This document shows, piece by piece, positions 26,000-36,500 of a DNA stretch of 64,000 nucleotides; the stretch's first letter is position 1; the number at the start of each line of letters is the position of its first letter. The stretch spans positions 24,888 to 88,887 of the forward strand of contig JBBFKY010000013.1 of the NCBI GenBank assembly GCA_037481875.1. The letters are read 5' to 3'. A program made the translations under genes and the position numbers. The DNA comes from Desulfosoma sp. Its GTDB lineage: Bacteria > Desulfobacterota > Syntrophobacteria > Syntrophobacterales > DSM-9756. The notes under the pieces were generated by a model that worked only from the letters and a program-made list of their open reading frames with translations, was not told the DNA's origin and ran no database searches.

Positions 26000-27163
26000 T
26001 TAATGCACTTCCCGCAGGGCCTGGTCCAGGTCCTTTAGAAGATCTTCCGTATCTTCAATGCCTACGGAAAGTCGAATGAGCGACTCACGAATGCCCATGT
26101 TTTCTCTTTGCGCAGGGGAAACAGAGGCATGGGAGGTTTCTGCGGGAAAACAGGCGAGAGATTCCACCCCTCCGAGGCTTACGGCCGGTTGAAAAAGAGT
26201 GAATCGTGCCATAACGCGGTGAGCGGTTTCGGCGTTTCCTTTAGGTTCAAAGGAGAGCATGCCGCCGAACCCTCGCATCTGACGGACGGCGATGGCATGA
26301 TCGCCATGTTCTGCAAGTCCTGGGTAGTAAACTCTTTCCACGCGAGAATCCCGAGCGAGAAAAGAAGCCACCGCCATCCCGTTGTGGTTGTGACGGGCGA
26401 CGCGTAACGCCAAAGTCTTGAGCCCTCTTTCCAAAAGAAAGCAGTCATAGGGGCTCAAACTGGGTCCGTACAAGGACACTACTGAAGACACAGCGGCCAA
26501 AAGTTCGGCACGACCCACGACGACGCCGCAACACAAGTCACTATGTCCGTTCAAATACTTCGTGCCGCTATGGACCACCAGATCAATCCCAAAGTCCAAA
26601 GGGTTTTGGTTGATAGGCGTGGCAAAAGTGTTATCCACCACTGTGAGAACGCCGCGGGATCGAGCCAATTGTGCCAAAGCTTCCAAGTCCAAAATTTTCA
26701 TTAAAGGGTTTGAAGGAGTTTCCACATAGATAAGGCGGGTTTCGGGACGTAAGGCTGCTTCAAAGTCCTCAATGCTTTGGGAATCCACCCACGAAACCTG
26801 AATCCCTCGACGTGGCAGTTCTTTTTGGGTCAAGCCTAAAGTCCCGCCGTAAAGGTCCCTCTGCAAAACCACATGGTCTCCGTTCTGACAAAAGGCCAGA
26901 AACACGCTGCTTATGGCCGCCATACCGGAAGACACCACAATGCCGGCTTGGGCGTTTTCTAACGCAGCGATTTTTTCCGCTACAGCCATCTGGCCTGGAA
27001 TGTTTTGATAACGCGGGTAAACCACATGCCCCAAAGGGCCGGGCACGCGGAACGCCGAGGACGCAAAGATGGGGGTGTTGACCCCGCCTGCCACTGTATC
27101 TGCAAAGGTGCCTGCATGGACACATCGTGTGGACAATCCCCAATCCCATCTGGCTTTGTCCAT
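26000..27163 (-). CDS. Cys/Met metabolism PLP-dependent enzyme (cystathionine gamma-synthase / gamma-lyase type)
   Basis: 387 residues. The PLP-lysine is Lys202 in VVHSGTKYLNGHSD, and the family blocks YPRYQNIPG, SSGMAAISSVFLAF, DLYGGT and VETPSNP are present. This is the gamma-family fold shared by cystathionine gamma-synthase, cystathionine gamma-lyase, methionine gamma-lyase and O-acetylhomoserine sulfhydrylase. The sequence cannot separate these reliably; the length is near that of cystathionine synthases and lyases. It follows transketolase by 33 bp on the same strand, so the two may be co-transcribed. Confidence 0.85.
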   Translation of the reverse strand: MDKARWDWGLSTRCVHAGTFADTVAGGVNTPIFASSAFRVPGPLGHVVYPRYQNIPGQMAVAEKIAALENAQAGIVVSSGMAAISSVFLAFCQNGDHVVLQRDLYGGTLGLTQKELPRRGIQVSWVDSQSIEDFEAALRPETRLIYVETPSNPLMKILDLEALAQLARSRGVLTVVDNTFATPINQNPLDFGIDLVVHSGTKYLNGHSDLCCGVVVGRAELLAAVSSVVSLYGPSLSPYDCFLLERGLKTLALRVARHNHNGMAVASFLARDSRVERVYYPGLAEHGDHAIAVRQMRGFGGMLSFEPKGNAETAHRVMARFTLFQPAVSLGGVESLACFPAETSHASVSPAQRENMGIRESLIRLSVGIEDTEDLLKDLDQALREVH

Positions 27164-27196
27164 GATTTTTGATCCTTTCGTTTCTTTTGGAAAAGC

Positions 27197-29185
27197 TCAG
27201 GCGCCTACCCGTTCCACCACATTCAAAGCCGTAGCCACCACGTTTTCAACGTTGAAACCCAATTGTTTCATGAGCAAGGATCCAGGAGCCGAAGCTCCGA
27301 AACGGTCCAACCCGATGACAGCCCCGTAAGATCCAACCCATCGATGCCAGCCCATGGAAGATCCTGCCTCCACAGCGCATCGTGCAAGAATTTCGGGAGG
27401 CAGGACAGCGTTTCGGTATTCCTCCTCTTGCCGTTCAAAAATTTCCCAAGAGGGCATAGAAACCACGCGGGTTGGAATCCCTTTTTCGTGTTCCAGAACC
27501 TTTTGGGCTTGGAGAGCCAGATGGATTTCGGAGCCCGTGGCGATAAGGATGAGGCGGGGAGGTATGGCACTTTCCGAGAGCACATAGGCCCCTCTGGAGA
27601 CACCTTCAAAGATCTTGGCGCGGTCAAGATCCAAAATTGGCACATTTTGGCGTGTCAGAGCCAAGGCCGCAGGACCGTCCGTTTCCAGAGCGATCTTCCA
27701 GGCCGCTGCCGTTTCGTTGGCATCCCCGGGACGAAGGACCGTCAGGTTGGGAATGGCTCGAAGGGAAGCCAAATGTTCCACAGGCTGATGAGTGGGGCCG
27801 TCTTCGCCGACCCCGATGCTATCGTGAGTGAAAATGTAAATCACTTTGGTTTTCATGAGTGCCGCCAGACGAATGGCCGGGCGCATGTAATCGGCGAAAA
27901 CAAGGAAAGTTCCCCCGTAGGGACGCACGCCGCCGTGCAGGGCCATGCCGTTAAGAATGGCGCCCATGGCATGTTCTCTTACGCCGAAATGCAGATTGCG
28001 GTCACCTCCCTGAGCCAGAAACGTCTTGTTGGACGGAGCCAGATCGGCGGATCCCCCCATGAGGTTTGTCACGGTTTGAGCCAATGCATTGAGAACGATA
28101 CCGGAAGCATTGCGGGTCGCCATAGACCCTTTCGAAGCATCGAAGGTGGGAAGCGATTTTTCCCAGCCTTGCGGCAGTGTTCCGGAAAGATAGTTGTTCA
28201 GAAGAGTGGCTTCTTCGGGATAGGTTTCGGTATAGCGGGCTAAAAGAGCGTGCCATTGTTCTTGGAGCCTTTGTCCTTCAGGAACAGCCCTTCGCATGCT
28301 TTCACGAACATCTTCAGGCACGTGAAACGGTTGATCCGCAGGCCATCCGTAGCATTCCTTGGTCTTTTGCGCAGCCTCAGGACCTAAGGGTTCGCCGTGG
28401 CAGGCGGGATTGTTTTCTTTGGGACTGCCGTAGCCGATGAGAGTCCGGACGGCGATCAGGGAAGGACGATCAGCGACGCTTTTGGCCTTTACGATGGCCG
28501 CATCGATCGCTTCCAGATCGTTGCCGTCCGGGACGCGTTCCGTATGCCATCCATAAGCTTGAAAGCGTTGTAGCACGTCCTCCGTAAAGGTTAAGGCCGT
28601 ATCCCCTTCGATGGTGATGTGATTGTCGTCATAGAGGTAAATAAGTTTTCCCAGTTTCCAGTGTCCCGCCAGAGAAGCCGCTTCCGAAGCAACACCTTCC
28701 ATGAGGTCTCCGTCGGAAACCAGCCCATAGGTGTAGTGATCAACAATAGGAAACCCTGGCCGGTTGAACCTTTGGGCCAGCCACTTTTCCGCCAAAGCCA
28801 TGCCGACACCCATGGCAAAGCCTTGACCTAAAGGACCCGTGGTGCATTCAACTCCGGGTGTCAGACCGTATTCGGGATGCCCAGGAGTTTTGCTGTTCCA
28901 TTGGCGGAAATTTTTGAGTTCTTCCAGGCTGAGATCATAGCCCGTCAAATGGAGCAAGGCATAAAGGAGGGCGGATCCGTGTCCTGCGGACAAAATGAAT
29001 CGGTCTCGGTTTGCCCAAAAAGGATTCAAGGGATTATGGCGAAGATGGCGGCTCCACAACACATAGGCCATGGGTGCTGCCCCTAAAGGAAGTCCGGGAT
29101 GGCCCGACTTGGCCTGTTCCACCATATCCACCGCCAAGAGCCGAAGGGTTGTTACGCACCGTTCATCCAGCTTGTCCGCTTGCAT
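27197..29185 (-). CDS. tkt: Transketolase
   Basis: 662 residues, full length. The TPP-domain blocks are present: [17 protein letters not shown], the [20 protein letters not shown] block, GDGDL-type [29 protein letters not shown], and the pyrimidine-domain FREHAMG-equivalent [13 protein letters not shown] and [20 protein letters not shown]. It transfers two-carbon units in the non-oxidative pentose phosphate pathway. It starts with ATG at 29185, and repeat-filled DNA lies upstream. Confidence 0.95.
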   Translation of the reverse strand: MQADKLDERCVTTLRLLAVDMVEQAKSGHPGLPLGAAPMAYVLWSRHLRHNPLNPFWANRDRFILSAGHGSALLYALLHLTGYDLSLEELKNFRQWNSKTPGHPEYGLTPGVECTTGPLGQGFAMGVGMALAEKWLAQRFNRPGFPIVDHYTYGLVSDGDLMEGVASEAASLAGHWKLGKLIYLYDDNHITIEGDTALTFTEDVLQRFQAYGWHTERVPDGNDLEAIDAAIVKAKSVADRPSLIAVRTLIGYGSPKENNPACHGEPLGPEAAQKTKECYGWPADQPFHVPEDVRESMRRAVPEGQRLQEQWHALLARYTETYPEEATLLNNYLSGTLPQGWEKSLPTFDASKGSMATRNASGIVLNALAQTVTNLMGGSADLAPSNKTFLAQGGDRNLHFGVREHAMGAILNGMALHGGVRPYGGTFLVFADYMRPAIRLAALMKTKVIYIFTHDSIGVGEDGPTHQPVEHLASLRAIPNLTVLRPGDANETAAAWKIALETDGPAALALTRQNVPILDLDRAKIFEGVSRGAYVLSESAIPPRLILIATGSEIHLALQAQKVLEHEKGIPTRVVSMPSWEIFERQEEEYRNAVLPPEILARCAVEAGSSMGWHRWVGSYGAVIGLDRFGASAPGSLLMKQLGFNVENVVATALNVVERVGA

Positions 29186-29399
29186 GTCTTGCTCCTTGTC
29201 GCCACCGATATGCTACCCCGAAATTCCAGACACAGCCCATAAATTCCCCGCACTGGTGCCTCACCTGAAACACAATGTCAAGTCACCACATGAGCATGCC
29301 GCAAAAACAGCAGCCCGTGATCTTTTGCATGGAGGCGGACTGTTTTGTTTGCACTGAAAAAATTGAACATGCCTCAACGCAAAATGCACCCTGATCTTT

Positions 29400-29865
29400 T
29401 ATGGGCAGCCCCACATGTCCGCTTCGGAACCTCCACCCTGTACGGTCCTTCACGTCGGGTTGTGCAGGTTCCCCAACATCCGTAGGGCCGGAACCCGTCT
29501 GTCCGTCCCGTCTTCCGCCACCTACAGTGGGTTTCGGGGCGCACACATCGGTGCGCCCCTACAGAATCGTGTGGTTTCCCCTCGGCATGAACAGATTTTC
29601 GGCCACGCCATGGATTCCTCCTTGGAAACACTCCCTGCGGGGTAAATTCTATGTCAGCCGAGAAACAAACCCCTGTAAGGACGGAACGATGGATTCGTGC
29701 CAGAACCTTAACCCTATATGGTCCTTCTCTTCGGCCTGCGCGAGTTCTCCAACATCCGTAGGGACGGACCCGTATGTCCTTCTCGGAATCCCCTGGTATG
29801 GGTCGGGTCATACGGGTCACACACCGGTGTCCCCTCACCGATTGGTTTTGGGCGCAAAGTTTCGG
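29400..29865. repeat. Family 1 repeat cluster with a duplicated ~65-bp block
   Basis: A block around CCAACATCCGTAGGG (29469-29483 and again 29748-29762), preceded in each copy by GGTCCTTC and followed by CGGA-CCCGT-TGTCC, occurs twice about 280 bp apart. Between them lies the palindrome GGGGCGCAC / GTGCGCCCC near 29536-29560 with the flank CCTACAGTGGGTTTC. The same flank recurs in inverted orientation at 59780. No gene is convincing in the 29186-30011 gap; short frames there are repeats in translation. Confidence 0.7.
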
Positions 29866-29919
29866 GTTGTCCTGCAGTATCAATGCGTCACCGTGAACAT
29901 AAACGACCCCATCGGAATA

Positions 29920-29949
29920 TTGACAACTTTCCGTCACATCAGGCATAAG
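29920..29949 (+). promoter_or_regulatory. Predicted sigma70-like promoter of the hybrid kinase gene
   Basis: TTGACA (29920-29925), an 18-bp spacer and CATAAG (29944-29949; four of six -10 bases) lie about 63 bp upstream of the ATG at 30012. Confidence 0.45.
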
Positions 29950-30011
29950 CGATTTCGCTGTGCGTGTGGCGAAGCTTCCCTGTTTCCCTCCTTCCATCAG
30001 GAGCATGTTCC

Positions 30012-33000
30012 ATGAGGCCGAAGCATCGAGGTCATTGGCCGTTTTCGGCGCAAGGGATCGGTGCAGCCGTCTGTATGCTGTGGGTTCTTCTCATCTTTAT
30101 GGCCCCGACTTCATGGGTGAGGGCGGCTGCTGAAGGGCCCCTGCGCGTCGTTCTCGATGACAATTATCCTCCATATATCTTTCGAAATCCCGAAGGGCGC
30201 CTTCAAGGTATTCTGGTGGACCGTTGGGCTTTGTGGGAAAAGGTTACGGGACGTCCTGTGGAACTTCTGGCCATGGATTGGGCGATAGCGCAGCAGGTGT
30301 TTCGCCAAGGTCAAGCGGATTTGATCGACACGATCTTTCTCACACCCGAACGCGCCGAACACTACTCCTTTGGAAAGCCCTACGCTGAAATTCCTGTGAG
30401 TATCTTTTACCATAAAACCATCTCGGGCCTTGGGGATGTCGAATCCCTCCGAGGTTTTGCCGTCGCGGTGAAGGAAGGTGACGCCTGCATCGAGGTTTTA
30501 CGCGCCAAGGGTGTCACAAACTTGGTTTTATATTCCAGCTACGAAGCCATTGTGCGGGATGCCGCCTCGGGAGCGGTCAAGATTTTTTGTATCGATGATC
30601 CTCCGGCCTATTACTTTATGACCAAATACGGCGTGCTTGAGGATTTCAAGCAAGGCTTCACACTGTATTCTGGCTGGTTTCATCGAGCGGTGCTCAAAGG
30701 CCGAGAAGATGTGCTGCAGGCTGTGGAGCAGGGTTTTGCAGCCCTTTCTCCGAAAACCCTTGAAGACATCGATCGAAAATGGATGGGAACGCCTTTGAAG
30801 TCACGCTTTCCCTGGCGCCTTATTGGATGGATCGTCGGGTCTCTTGGCCTTTTAGTTTTTGTGAGCTTTATGTGGGTGGGACTTTTGAGAGCCCGCGTGC
30901 GCCAAAAGACGCAAGAAATCGCCGCTCTTTTGGAAGAAAGCCGAAAACAACAGGAAATTCTTCGCATCACCTTCAGGAGCATGGCTGAGGGCGTAATCAC
31001 GACGGACAAGGACGGGATGATCCAGGACATGAACCCCTTGGCAGAAAAGCTTACGGGTTGGAATCTCGCTGATGCTCGAGGCCGACCGTGTGCCGAAGTT
31101 TTTCGAATCATTAATGAAAAAACGCGATCACCCGTGGAAAACCCAGTAGCCTTGGTGTTGGAGAAGGGACTGACCGTCGGGCTGGCCAACCACACCTTGC
31201 TTATTGCTCGAGACGGCACAGAACGTCCCATTGCCGACAGCGCAGCTCCTATGGTGGATTCTTCTGGACGCATCCTTGGCTGCGTGCTGGTCTTTCGAGA
31301 CCAGACGGAGGAACGTCGCACCTTGTCCTTGCTTCATGAAACTTTGGAAAAGTATCGACTGACACTCCAATCAGCGTCCATGAGTTCCTGGGAGTGGGAT
31401 GTGCTGAGGCGGCAAGTGGTGCGGGATGCTCTGTGGGCCGAACGCCGAGGACTGGATTCATTAAAGGCTTACATGGATGAAAAAATCTGGTCTGAAGCGG
31501 TGCATCCGGAAGATCGCCCGAAAGTGTTGGCTCGGCTTCGAGAGCACCTGGAAGGGAAAACACCCTATTTTGAAGCGATCTACCGTGTTCGGACCGCCAA
31601 GGGCGACTATGCCTGGATGCTGGACCGTGGCAAAGTGATCGCTTGGGATGAAGCGGGAAAGCCTGCGCGCTTCATTGGTGTTGAAACCGATATCACCGCA
31701 CAAAAAACCATGGAAGCCCGTTTGCGACTGCTGACACGGGCTGTGGAACAAAGTCCCATATCCATCGTCATTACGGATCCATCCGCACAGATTGAATATG
31801 TCAATGAACAGTTTTGTCGGGTCACCGGCTACAGTCCTCAGGAAGTGATCGGCCAAAATCCGAGAATTCTAAAGTCCGGACAAACCCCTCAAGAAACCTA
31901 CGAGGCTCTCTGGAAAACACTGAGCCGAGGCCAAGTATGGCGAGGAGTGTTTTGTAATCGAAAGAAAGATGGCACGCTTTTTTGGGAAGATGCCGTGATT
32001 TGTCCCATTGTGGATGACAGAGGGCATATCAGTCATTACCTGGGCATGAAGCGCGATATCACGGCGGAACGGCAATTGGAAGATCAACTGGCTCAGGCGC
32101 AAAAACTGGAATCGGTGGGGCGTTTGGCTGGAGGCGTCGCCCATGATTTTAACAACGCATTACAGATCATTATGGGGTATGCCGAGGTGGCCTTGGGTTT
32201 TGTGGATTCCAAGGATCGCGTGCACCGGATGCTTAACGAAATCCACAAGGCCGCACAAAGGTCGGCCGGCGTGGTACGACAACTGCTCACCTTTGCGCGC
32301 AAGGACGTCATTCGCCCCGTGCCCTTGAACCTGAACGACCATCTGGCGGAAACCCATCGCATGCTTCAAAGGCTTATCGGCGAAGAGATTGTTTTGGAAA
32401 TGCGACCCGGACGTGACTTGTGGCCGATTCTTTTGGACCCTTCCCAGGCGGATCAAATGGTGGCGAATCTGGTGATCAATGCCCGGGATGCCATCGATCG
32501 CACTGGCAGAATCACCCTGCAAACGGAAAACGTCACCTTGGATGGAAGCCAAAAGGCGGGCCCTGTCTTCATTCCCAAAGGCCAGTATGTACGACTGACG
32601 GTGATGGATACCGGATGCGGCATGGATGCTCAGACGCTGGAACGCATCTTCGAGCCCTTTTTTACGACAAAGGAAGTGGGCAAGGGCACAGGGTTGGGAT
32701 TGTCCACGGTGTACGGCATTGTGAAGCAAAACAGGGGGTGGATCGATGTGACGAGCACACCGGGACGAGGGACACGGTTCGAAATTTACTTTCCTCGCTT
32801 GCTCACGGATGAGGAACGTCAAGCCACGGAGACGGGGCTGTTAAAGGAAGAAGATTTTTACGGGGCTGGAGAAACGGTCCTTTTAGTAGAAGACGAACCC
32901 GTCGTTCTGGAACTGGCTCAGTCGATCCTGGAAAACAGCGGCTATCGTGTCCATGCTTTTCCCAATCCTAGGGCCGCCCTGGCATGGGCGGAAAAAACAC

Positions 33001-33269
33001 GGGACCCTGTGCACCTGTTGTTAACCGATGTGGTCATGCCGGAGATGAGTGGTCGAGAACTTTGGGATCATATGACGAAAACCCATCCCGAAGCGGCCTG
33101 TCTCTTTATGTCCGGTTACACAGCCGATATGCTTCTGCACCGCGGGGTTGGTGCGGAACAATCCTTTTTTATTCACAAACCGTTCACAAGGGAAGCCCTT
33201 CTGTGGAAAATTCGTGAAGTGCTCTACAGCAAACCGGCCCATCTACCGAAACTGGTCGAAAAAGCCTGA
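30012..33269 (+). CDS. Hybrid sensor histidine kinase with solute-binding sensor, three PAS domains and receiver
   Basis: 1085 residues. Signal peptide about 1-40; family 3 solute-binding domain about 44-265 (LRVVLDDNYPPYIFRN, GRLQGILVDRW); one membrane helix about 270-290; PAS domains near 315-430, 445-565 and 575-695 (ending LGMKRDITAERQLEDQL). HisKA has the phosphoacceptor His711 in GGVAHDFNNAL; the HATPase has VINARDAID, DTGCGMD and GTGLGLSTVYGIV. A receiver domain from about 950 has Asp1006 in LLLTDVVMPEMSG. The ATG at 30012 has CAGGAG upstream. It probably senses a small periplasmic ligand such as an amino acid. The partner response regulator is not in the window. Confidence 0.9.
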   Translation: MRPKHRGHWPFSAQGIGAAVCMLWVLLIFMAPTSWVRAAAEGPLRVVLDDNYPPYIFRNPEGRLQGILVDRWALWEKVTGRPVELLAMDWAIAQQVFRQGQADLIDTIFLTPERAEHYSFGKPYAEIPVSIFYHKTISGLGDVESLRGFAVAVKEGDACIEVLRAKGVTNLVLYSSYEAIVRDAASGAVKIFCIDDPPAYYFMTKYGVLEDFKQGFTLYSGWFHRAVLKGREDVLQAVEQGFAALSPKTLEDIDRKWMGTPLKSRFPWRLIGWIVGSLGLLVFVSFMWVGLLRARVRQKTQEIAALLEESRKQQEILRITFRSMAEGVITTDKDGMIQDMNPLAEKLTGWNLADARGRPCAEVFRIINEKTRSPVENPVALVLEKGLTVGLANHTLLIARDGTERPIADSAAPMVDSSGRILGCVLVFRDQTEERRTLSLLHETLEKYRLTLQSASMSSWEWDVLRRQVVRDALWAERRGLDSLKAYMDEKIWSEAVHPEDRPKVLARLREHLEGKTPYFEAIYRVRTAKGDYAWMLDRGKVIAWDEAGKPARFIGVETDITAQKTMEARLRLLTRAVEQSPISIVITDPSAQIEYVNEQFCRVTGYSPQEVIGQNPRILKSGQTPQETYEALWKTLSRGQVWRGVFCNRKKDGTLFWEDAVICPIVDDRGHISHYLGMKRDITAERQLEDQLAQAQKLESVGRLAGGVAHDFNNALQIIMGYAEVALGFVDSKDRVHRMLNEIHKAAQRSAGVVRQLLTFARKDVIRPVPLNLNDHLAETHRMLQRLIGEEIVLEMRPGRDLWPILLDPSQADQMVANLVINARDAIDRTGRITLQTENVTLDGSQKAGPVFIPKGQYVRLTVMDTGCGMDAQTLERIFEPFFTTKEVGKGTGLGLSTVYGIVKQNRGWIDVTSTPGRGTRFEIYFPRLLTDEERQATETGLLKEEDFYGAGETVLLVEDEPVVLELAQSILENSGYRVHAFPNPRAALAWAEKTRDPVHLLLTDVVMPEMSGRELWDHMTKTHPEAACLFMSGYTADMLLHRGVGAEQSFFIHKPFTREALLWKIREVLYSKPAHLPKLVEKA

Positions 33270-33357
33270 ACCCAAAGGATCGAAACACCTGATTCCTTTC
33301 CCATCTGCTTTTAATTCAGCTGTTTGAATAAAGAGTTGGGCCATGTGCCACAGCGGC

Positions 33358-33387
33358 TTGACTCTATTAGAACCCCTGCTTTATAAC
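33358..33387 (+). promoter_or_regulatory. Predicted sigma70-like promoter of the flx-hdr operon
   Basis: TTGACT (33358-33363), an 18-bp spacer and TATAAC (33382-33387) each match the consensus at five of six positions. The ATG of hdrA is about 140 bp downstream, leaving a long leader in which no riboswitch was recognised. Confidence 0.55.
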
Positions 33388-33526
33388 CCCAAGGGATTTC
33401 GGCCGTGCAGCAAACTTGTCCGTCCCGTTGTCTTCTTTTTGACACCGGAAATGGGGCTTAGAGCGCAGCGCGGTCGATCCCGAGCGGATTATCTTATGGA
33501 ATCCTGGGTGGATAGGGAGAAAGACG

Positions 33527-36500
33527 ATGAATTCGAGCGGAACTGGAAACCCCATGGTCGGATCGGTCCTGGTGGTCGGCGGCGGCGTTGCAGGCATGCA
33601 GTCGGCCTTGGATTTGGCGGAAATGGGCTATTATGTGTACCTGGTGGAAAAAGAACCGTCCATCGGGGGTGCGATGGCCCAATTGGACAAGACGTTTCCT
33701 ACCAATGACTGTGCCATGTGAATTATCTCTCCCAAACTGGTCGAGGTCGGCCGGCATTTAAACATTGAGGTTTTGACCCTGAGTGAAGTGGAAGAACTGA
33801 GCGGGGAGCCTGGAAATTTTCGGGTCAAGGTTCGCCGAAAACCTCGTTTCATCGACCTGGAAAAATGCACGGGCTGTGGAGAATGTGCCCGTGTGTGTCC
33901 CGTGACCCTGAAAAACGAATTCGACATGGGTTTAAGCGAGCGGCGGGCGGCCTATCGCCTTTACCCTCAAGCGGTTCCGGGAGCCTTTGCCATTGAAAAG
34001 CGTGGGACTTCTCCGTGCAAGGCCACCTGTCCCGCCCATATTTCGGTTCAAGGTTATGTGGCCTTGGCGGCCCAGGGGCGGTACCGGGAAGCCTTGGAGC
34101 TGATCAAGAAGGATAATCCTTTGCCGGCTATCTGCGGGCGTGTGTGCCATCATCCCTGTGAGACCGCCTGTATGCGGGGCAAAGTGGATGAGCCGGTGGC
34201 TATTGACTTTATCAAGCGCTACATCGCCGATTTGGATCTCAAGGCGGAAACTCGGTTTGTTCCTGAAATCAAGCAAAAGCGGGAAGAAAAGGTGGCCATT
34301 ATCGGGTCCGGCCCCGCGGGTTTAACCTGCGCCTATTACTTGGCGCAGGAAGGTTACCGGGTCACGGTCTTTGAGAAGCTTCCGGTTCTGGGAGGGATGC
34401 TCACGGTAGGTATTCCCGCCTATAGGCTGCCTCGGGATATCATCGAGGCGGAGATTCAGGTGATTCGTGACATGGGGGTGGAGTTCAAAACCGGAGTGGA
34501 AATCGGGAAGGACTTCACCATCGGGCAGTTGCGCGAGCAGGGTTACAAGGCGTTTTTCATCGGCATCGGAGCCCATGAGTGCAAGAAGCTGGGCATTGAA
34601 GGCGAAGATCTGGAAGGGGTGTATTCCGGGGTTCAGTTCTTGCGGGAAGTGAACCTGGGGAATCGAATCTTTCTTGGGGATCGCGTGGCGGTGGTGGGCG
34701 GCGGCAATGTGGCCATGGACTGTGTCCGCACGGCGCTGCGCACGGGATCCAAGAAACCTTTTATCGTGTATCGGCGCAGTTTGGCGGAAATGCCTGCCAA
34801 TGAGGAAGAGATTGAAGAATGCCATGAGGAAGGCATCGAGATTCTCACCCTGACCAATCCCGTTCGTATCATTGGGGAAAACGGGAAGGTCAAGGCCATC
34901 GAATGCGTGAAGATGGCTCTTGGGGAACCGGATGCGAGCGGTCGTCGTCGGCCTGTAGAAGTGAAGGGGTCCAATTTTATTCTGGAAGTGGACGCGGTCA
35001 TCGCCGCCATCGGGCAGGAGACGGATTGGTCGTGTCTCACGCCGGAATGTGCCTGCTCTTTGAGTGATTGGCGAACCATCAAGGTGGATCCCCTGACCTT
35101 GCAGTCGGACGATCCGGATATTTTTGCCGGAGGTGATGCGGTTACGGGACCACGGACGGTCATTGAAGCCATTGCGGCCGGCAAGGAAGCCGCCGTGTCC
35201 ATGGATCGGTTTTTGCGCGGCGAAGATTTACGTCAAGGGCGAGAAAAGCGCTGGGAAGCGGTCCAGAATGTGCCGACGGAAGGCTATGATCGGATACCTC
35301 GAGAGCGCATGCCTCGCTTGAGCCCCAAGGAGCGCCTTGGAAACTTTAACGAAGTGCAGTTGGGATTCACGGAAGAGCAGGTACGCCGGGAAGCTCAAAG
35401 ATGCTTGGACTGCGGCGTATGTTCGGAATGTTACCGCTGTGTGGATGCCTGTTTGGCCGACGCTGTGGTCCATGAGGATCAAGAACATGTTCAGGAACTT
35501 CAGGTTGGGGCCGTGATTGTGGCTCCCGGTTTTGAACCTTTTGATCCCAGCATTTACGACACGTACGGTTACAAACGATTGCCCAACGTCATGACGGCCA
35601 TGGAATTCGAGCGGCTGCTTTCGGCGTCGGGGCCGACCATGGGCCATGTGGTGCGGCCTTCGGACCACAAGGAACCCAAAAAGATCGCGTGGCTTCAGTG
35701 TGTGGGTTCTCGAGACATTCATCACTGCGACCATGCTTACTGTTCGGCCGTCTGTTGCATGTATGCCGTCAAGGAAGCGGTCATCGCCAAGGAACACATC
35801 GGAAAAGACCTGGATACGGCCATTTTCTTCATGGATATGCGCACCCATGGCAAGGATTTCGAAAGATACTACAACCGGGCAAAGGAAGAACACGGGGTGC
35901 GGTTTATTCGTTCTCGAGTCCATAGCCTGGAAGAAGTGCCGGGTAGTGGCGGTGATGTGGAAGTATCCTACGTCACGGAAGACGGCCGGGTGGTTTCGGA
36001 AGTGTTTGATCTGGTCGTCTTGTCCGTGGGCTTGCAGACCCCTGCGGAGGCGAAGGCTTTGGCCGAGCGATTGCAAGTTCGCCTGAACGATGATCTTTTC
36101 GCCGAACATTCTTCTTTTGATCCTGTGGCGTCTTCCCGACCCGGTGTCTTTGTGTGCGGTGCTTTTCAGGGCCCGAAGGATATTCCTCAATCGGTAATGG
36201 AAGCCAGCGCTGCGGCGGCGGCTGCCGGAAGCCTTTTGGGGGCGGTCCGGGGCACTTTGGTCAAGGAAAAGGAAATTCCGGCGCAGCGTAACGTCTACGG
36301 GGAACCTCCTCGCATCGGGGTTTTTGTGTGCCATTGCGGTATCAACATCAGTGGCGTGGTGGATGTCAGAGCCGTGGCCGAGTACGCCAAGACGTTGCCT
36401 TATGTGGAATATGTCGCGGACAATCTCTACTCCTGTTCCCAGGACACTCAGGAAGTCATGAAAAAGGTTATTCGCGAACACAACCTGAACCGCATTGTGG

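Noticed and set aside
33719-33721. TGA as a true stop or a pseudogene mark in hdrA
   Set aside because: The frame is open and homologous on both sides, the TGA sits on a conserved Cys position, and a SECIS-like hairpin follows.
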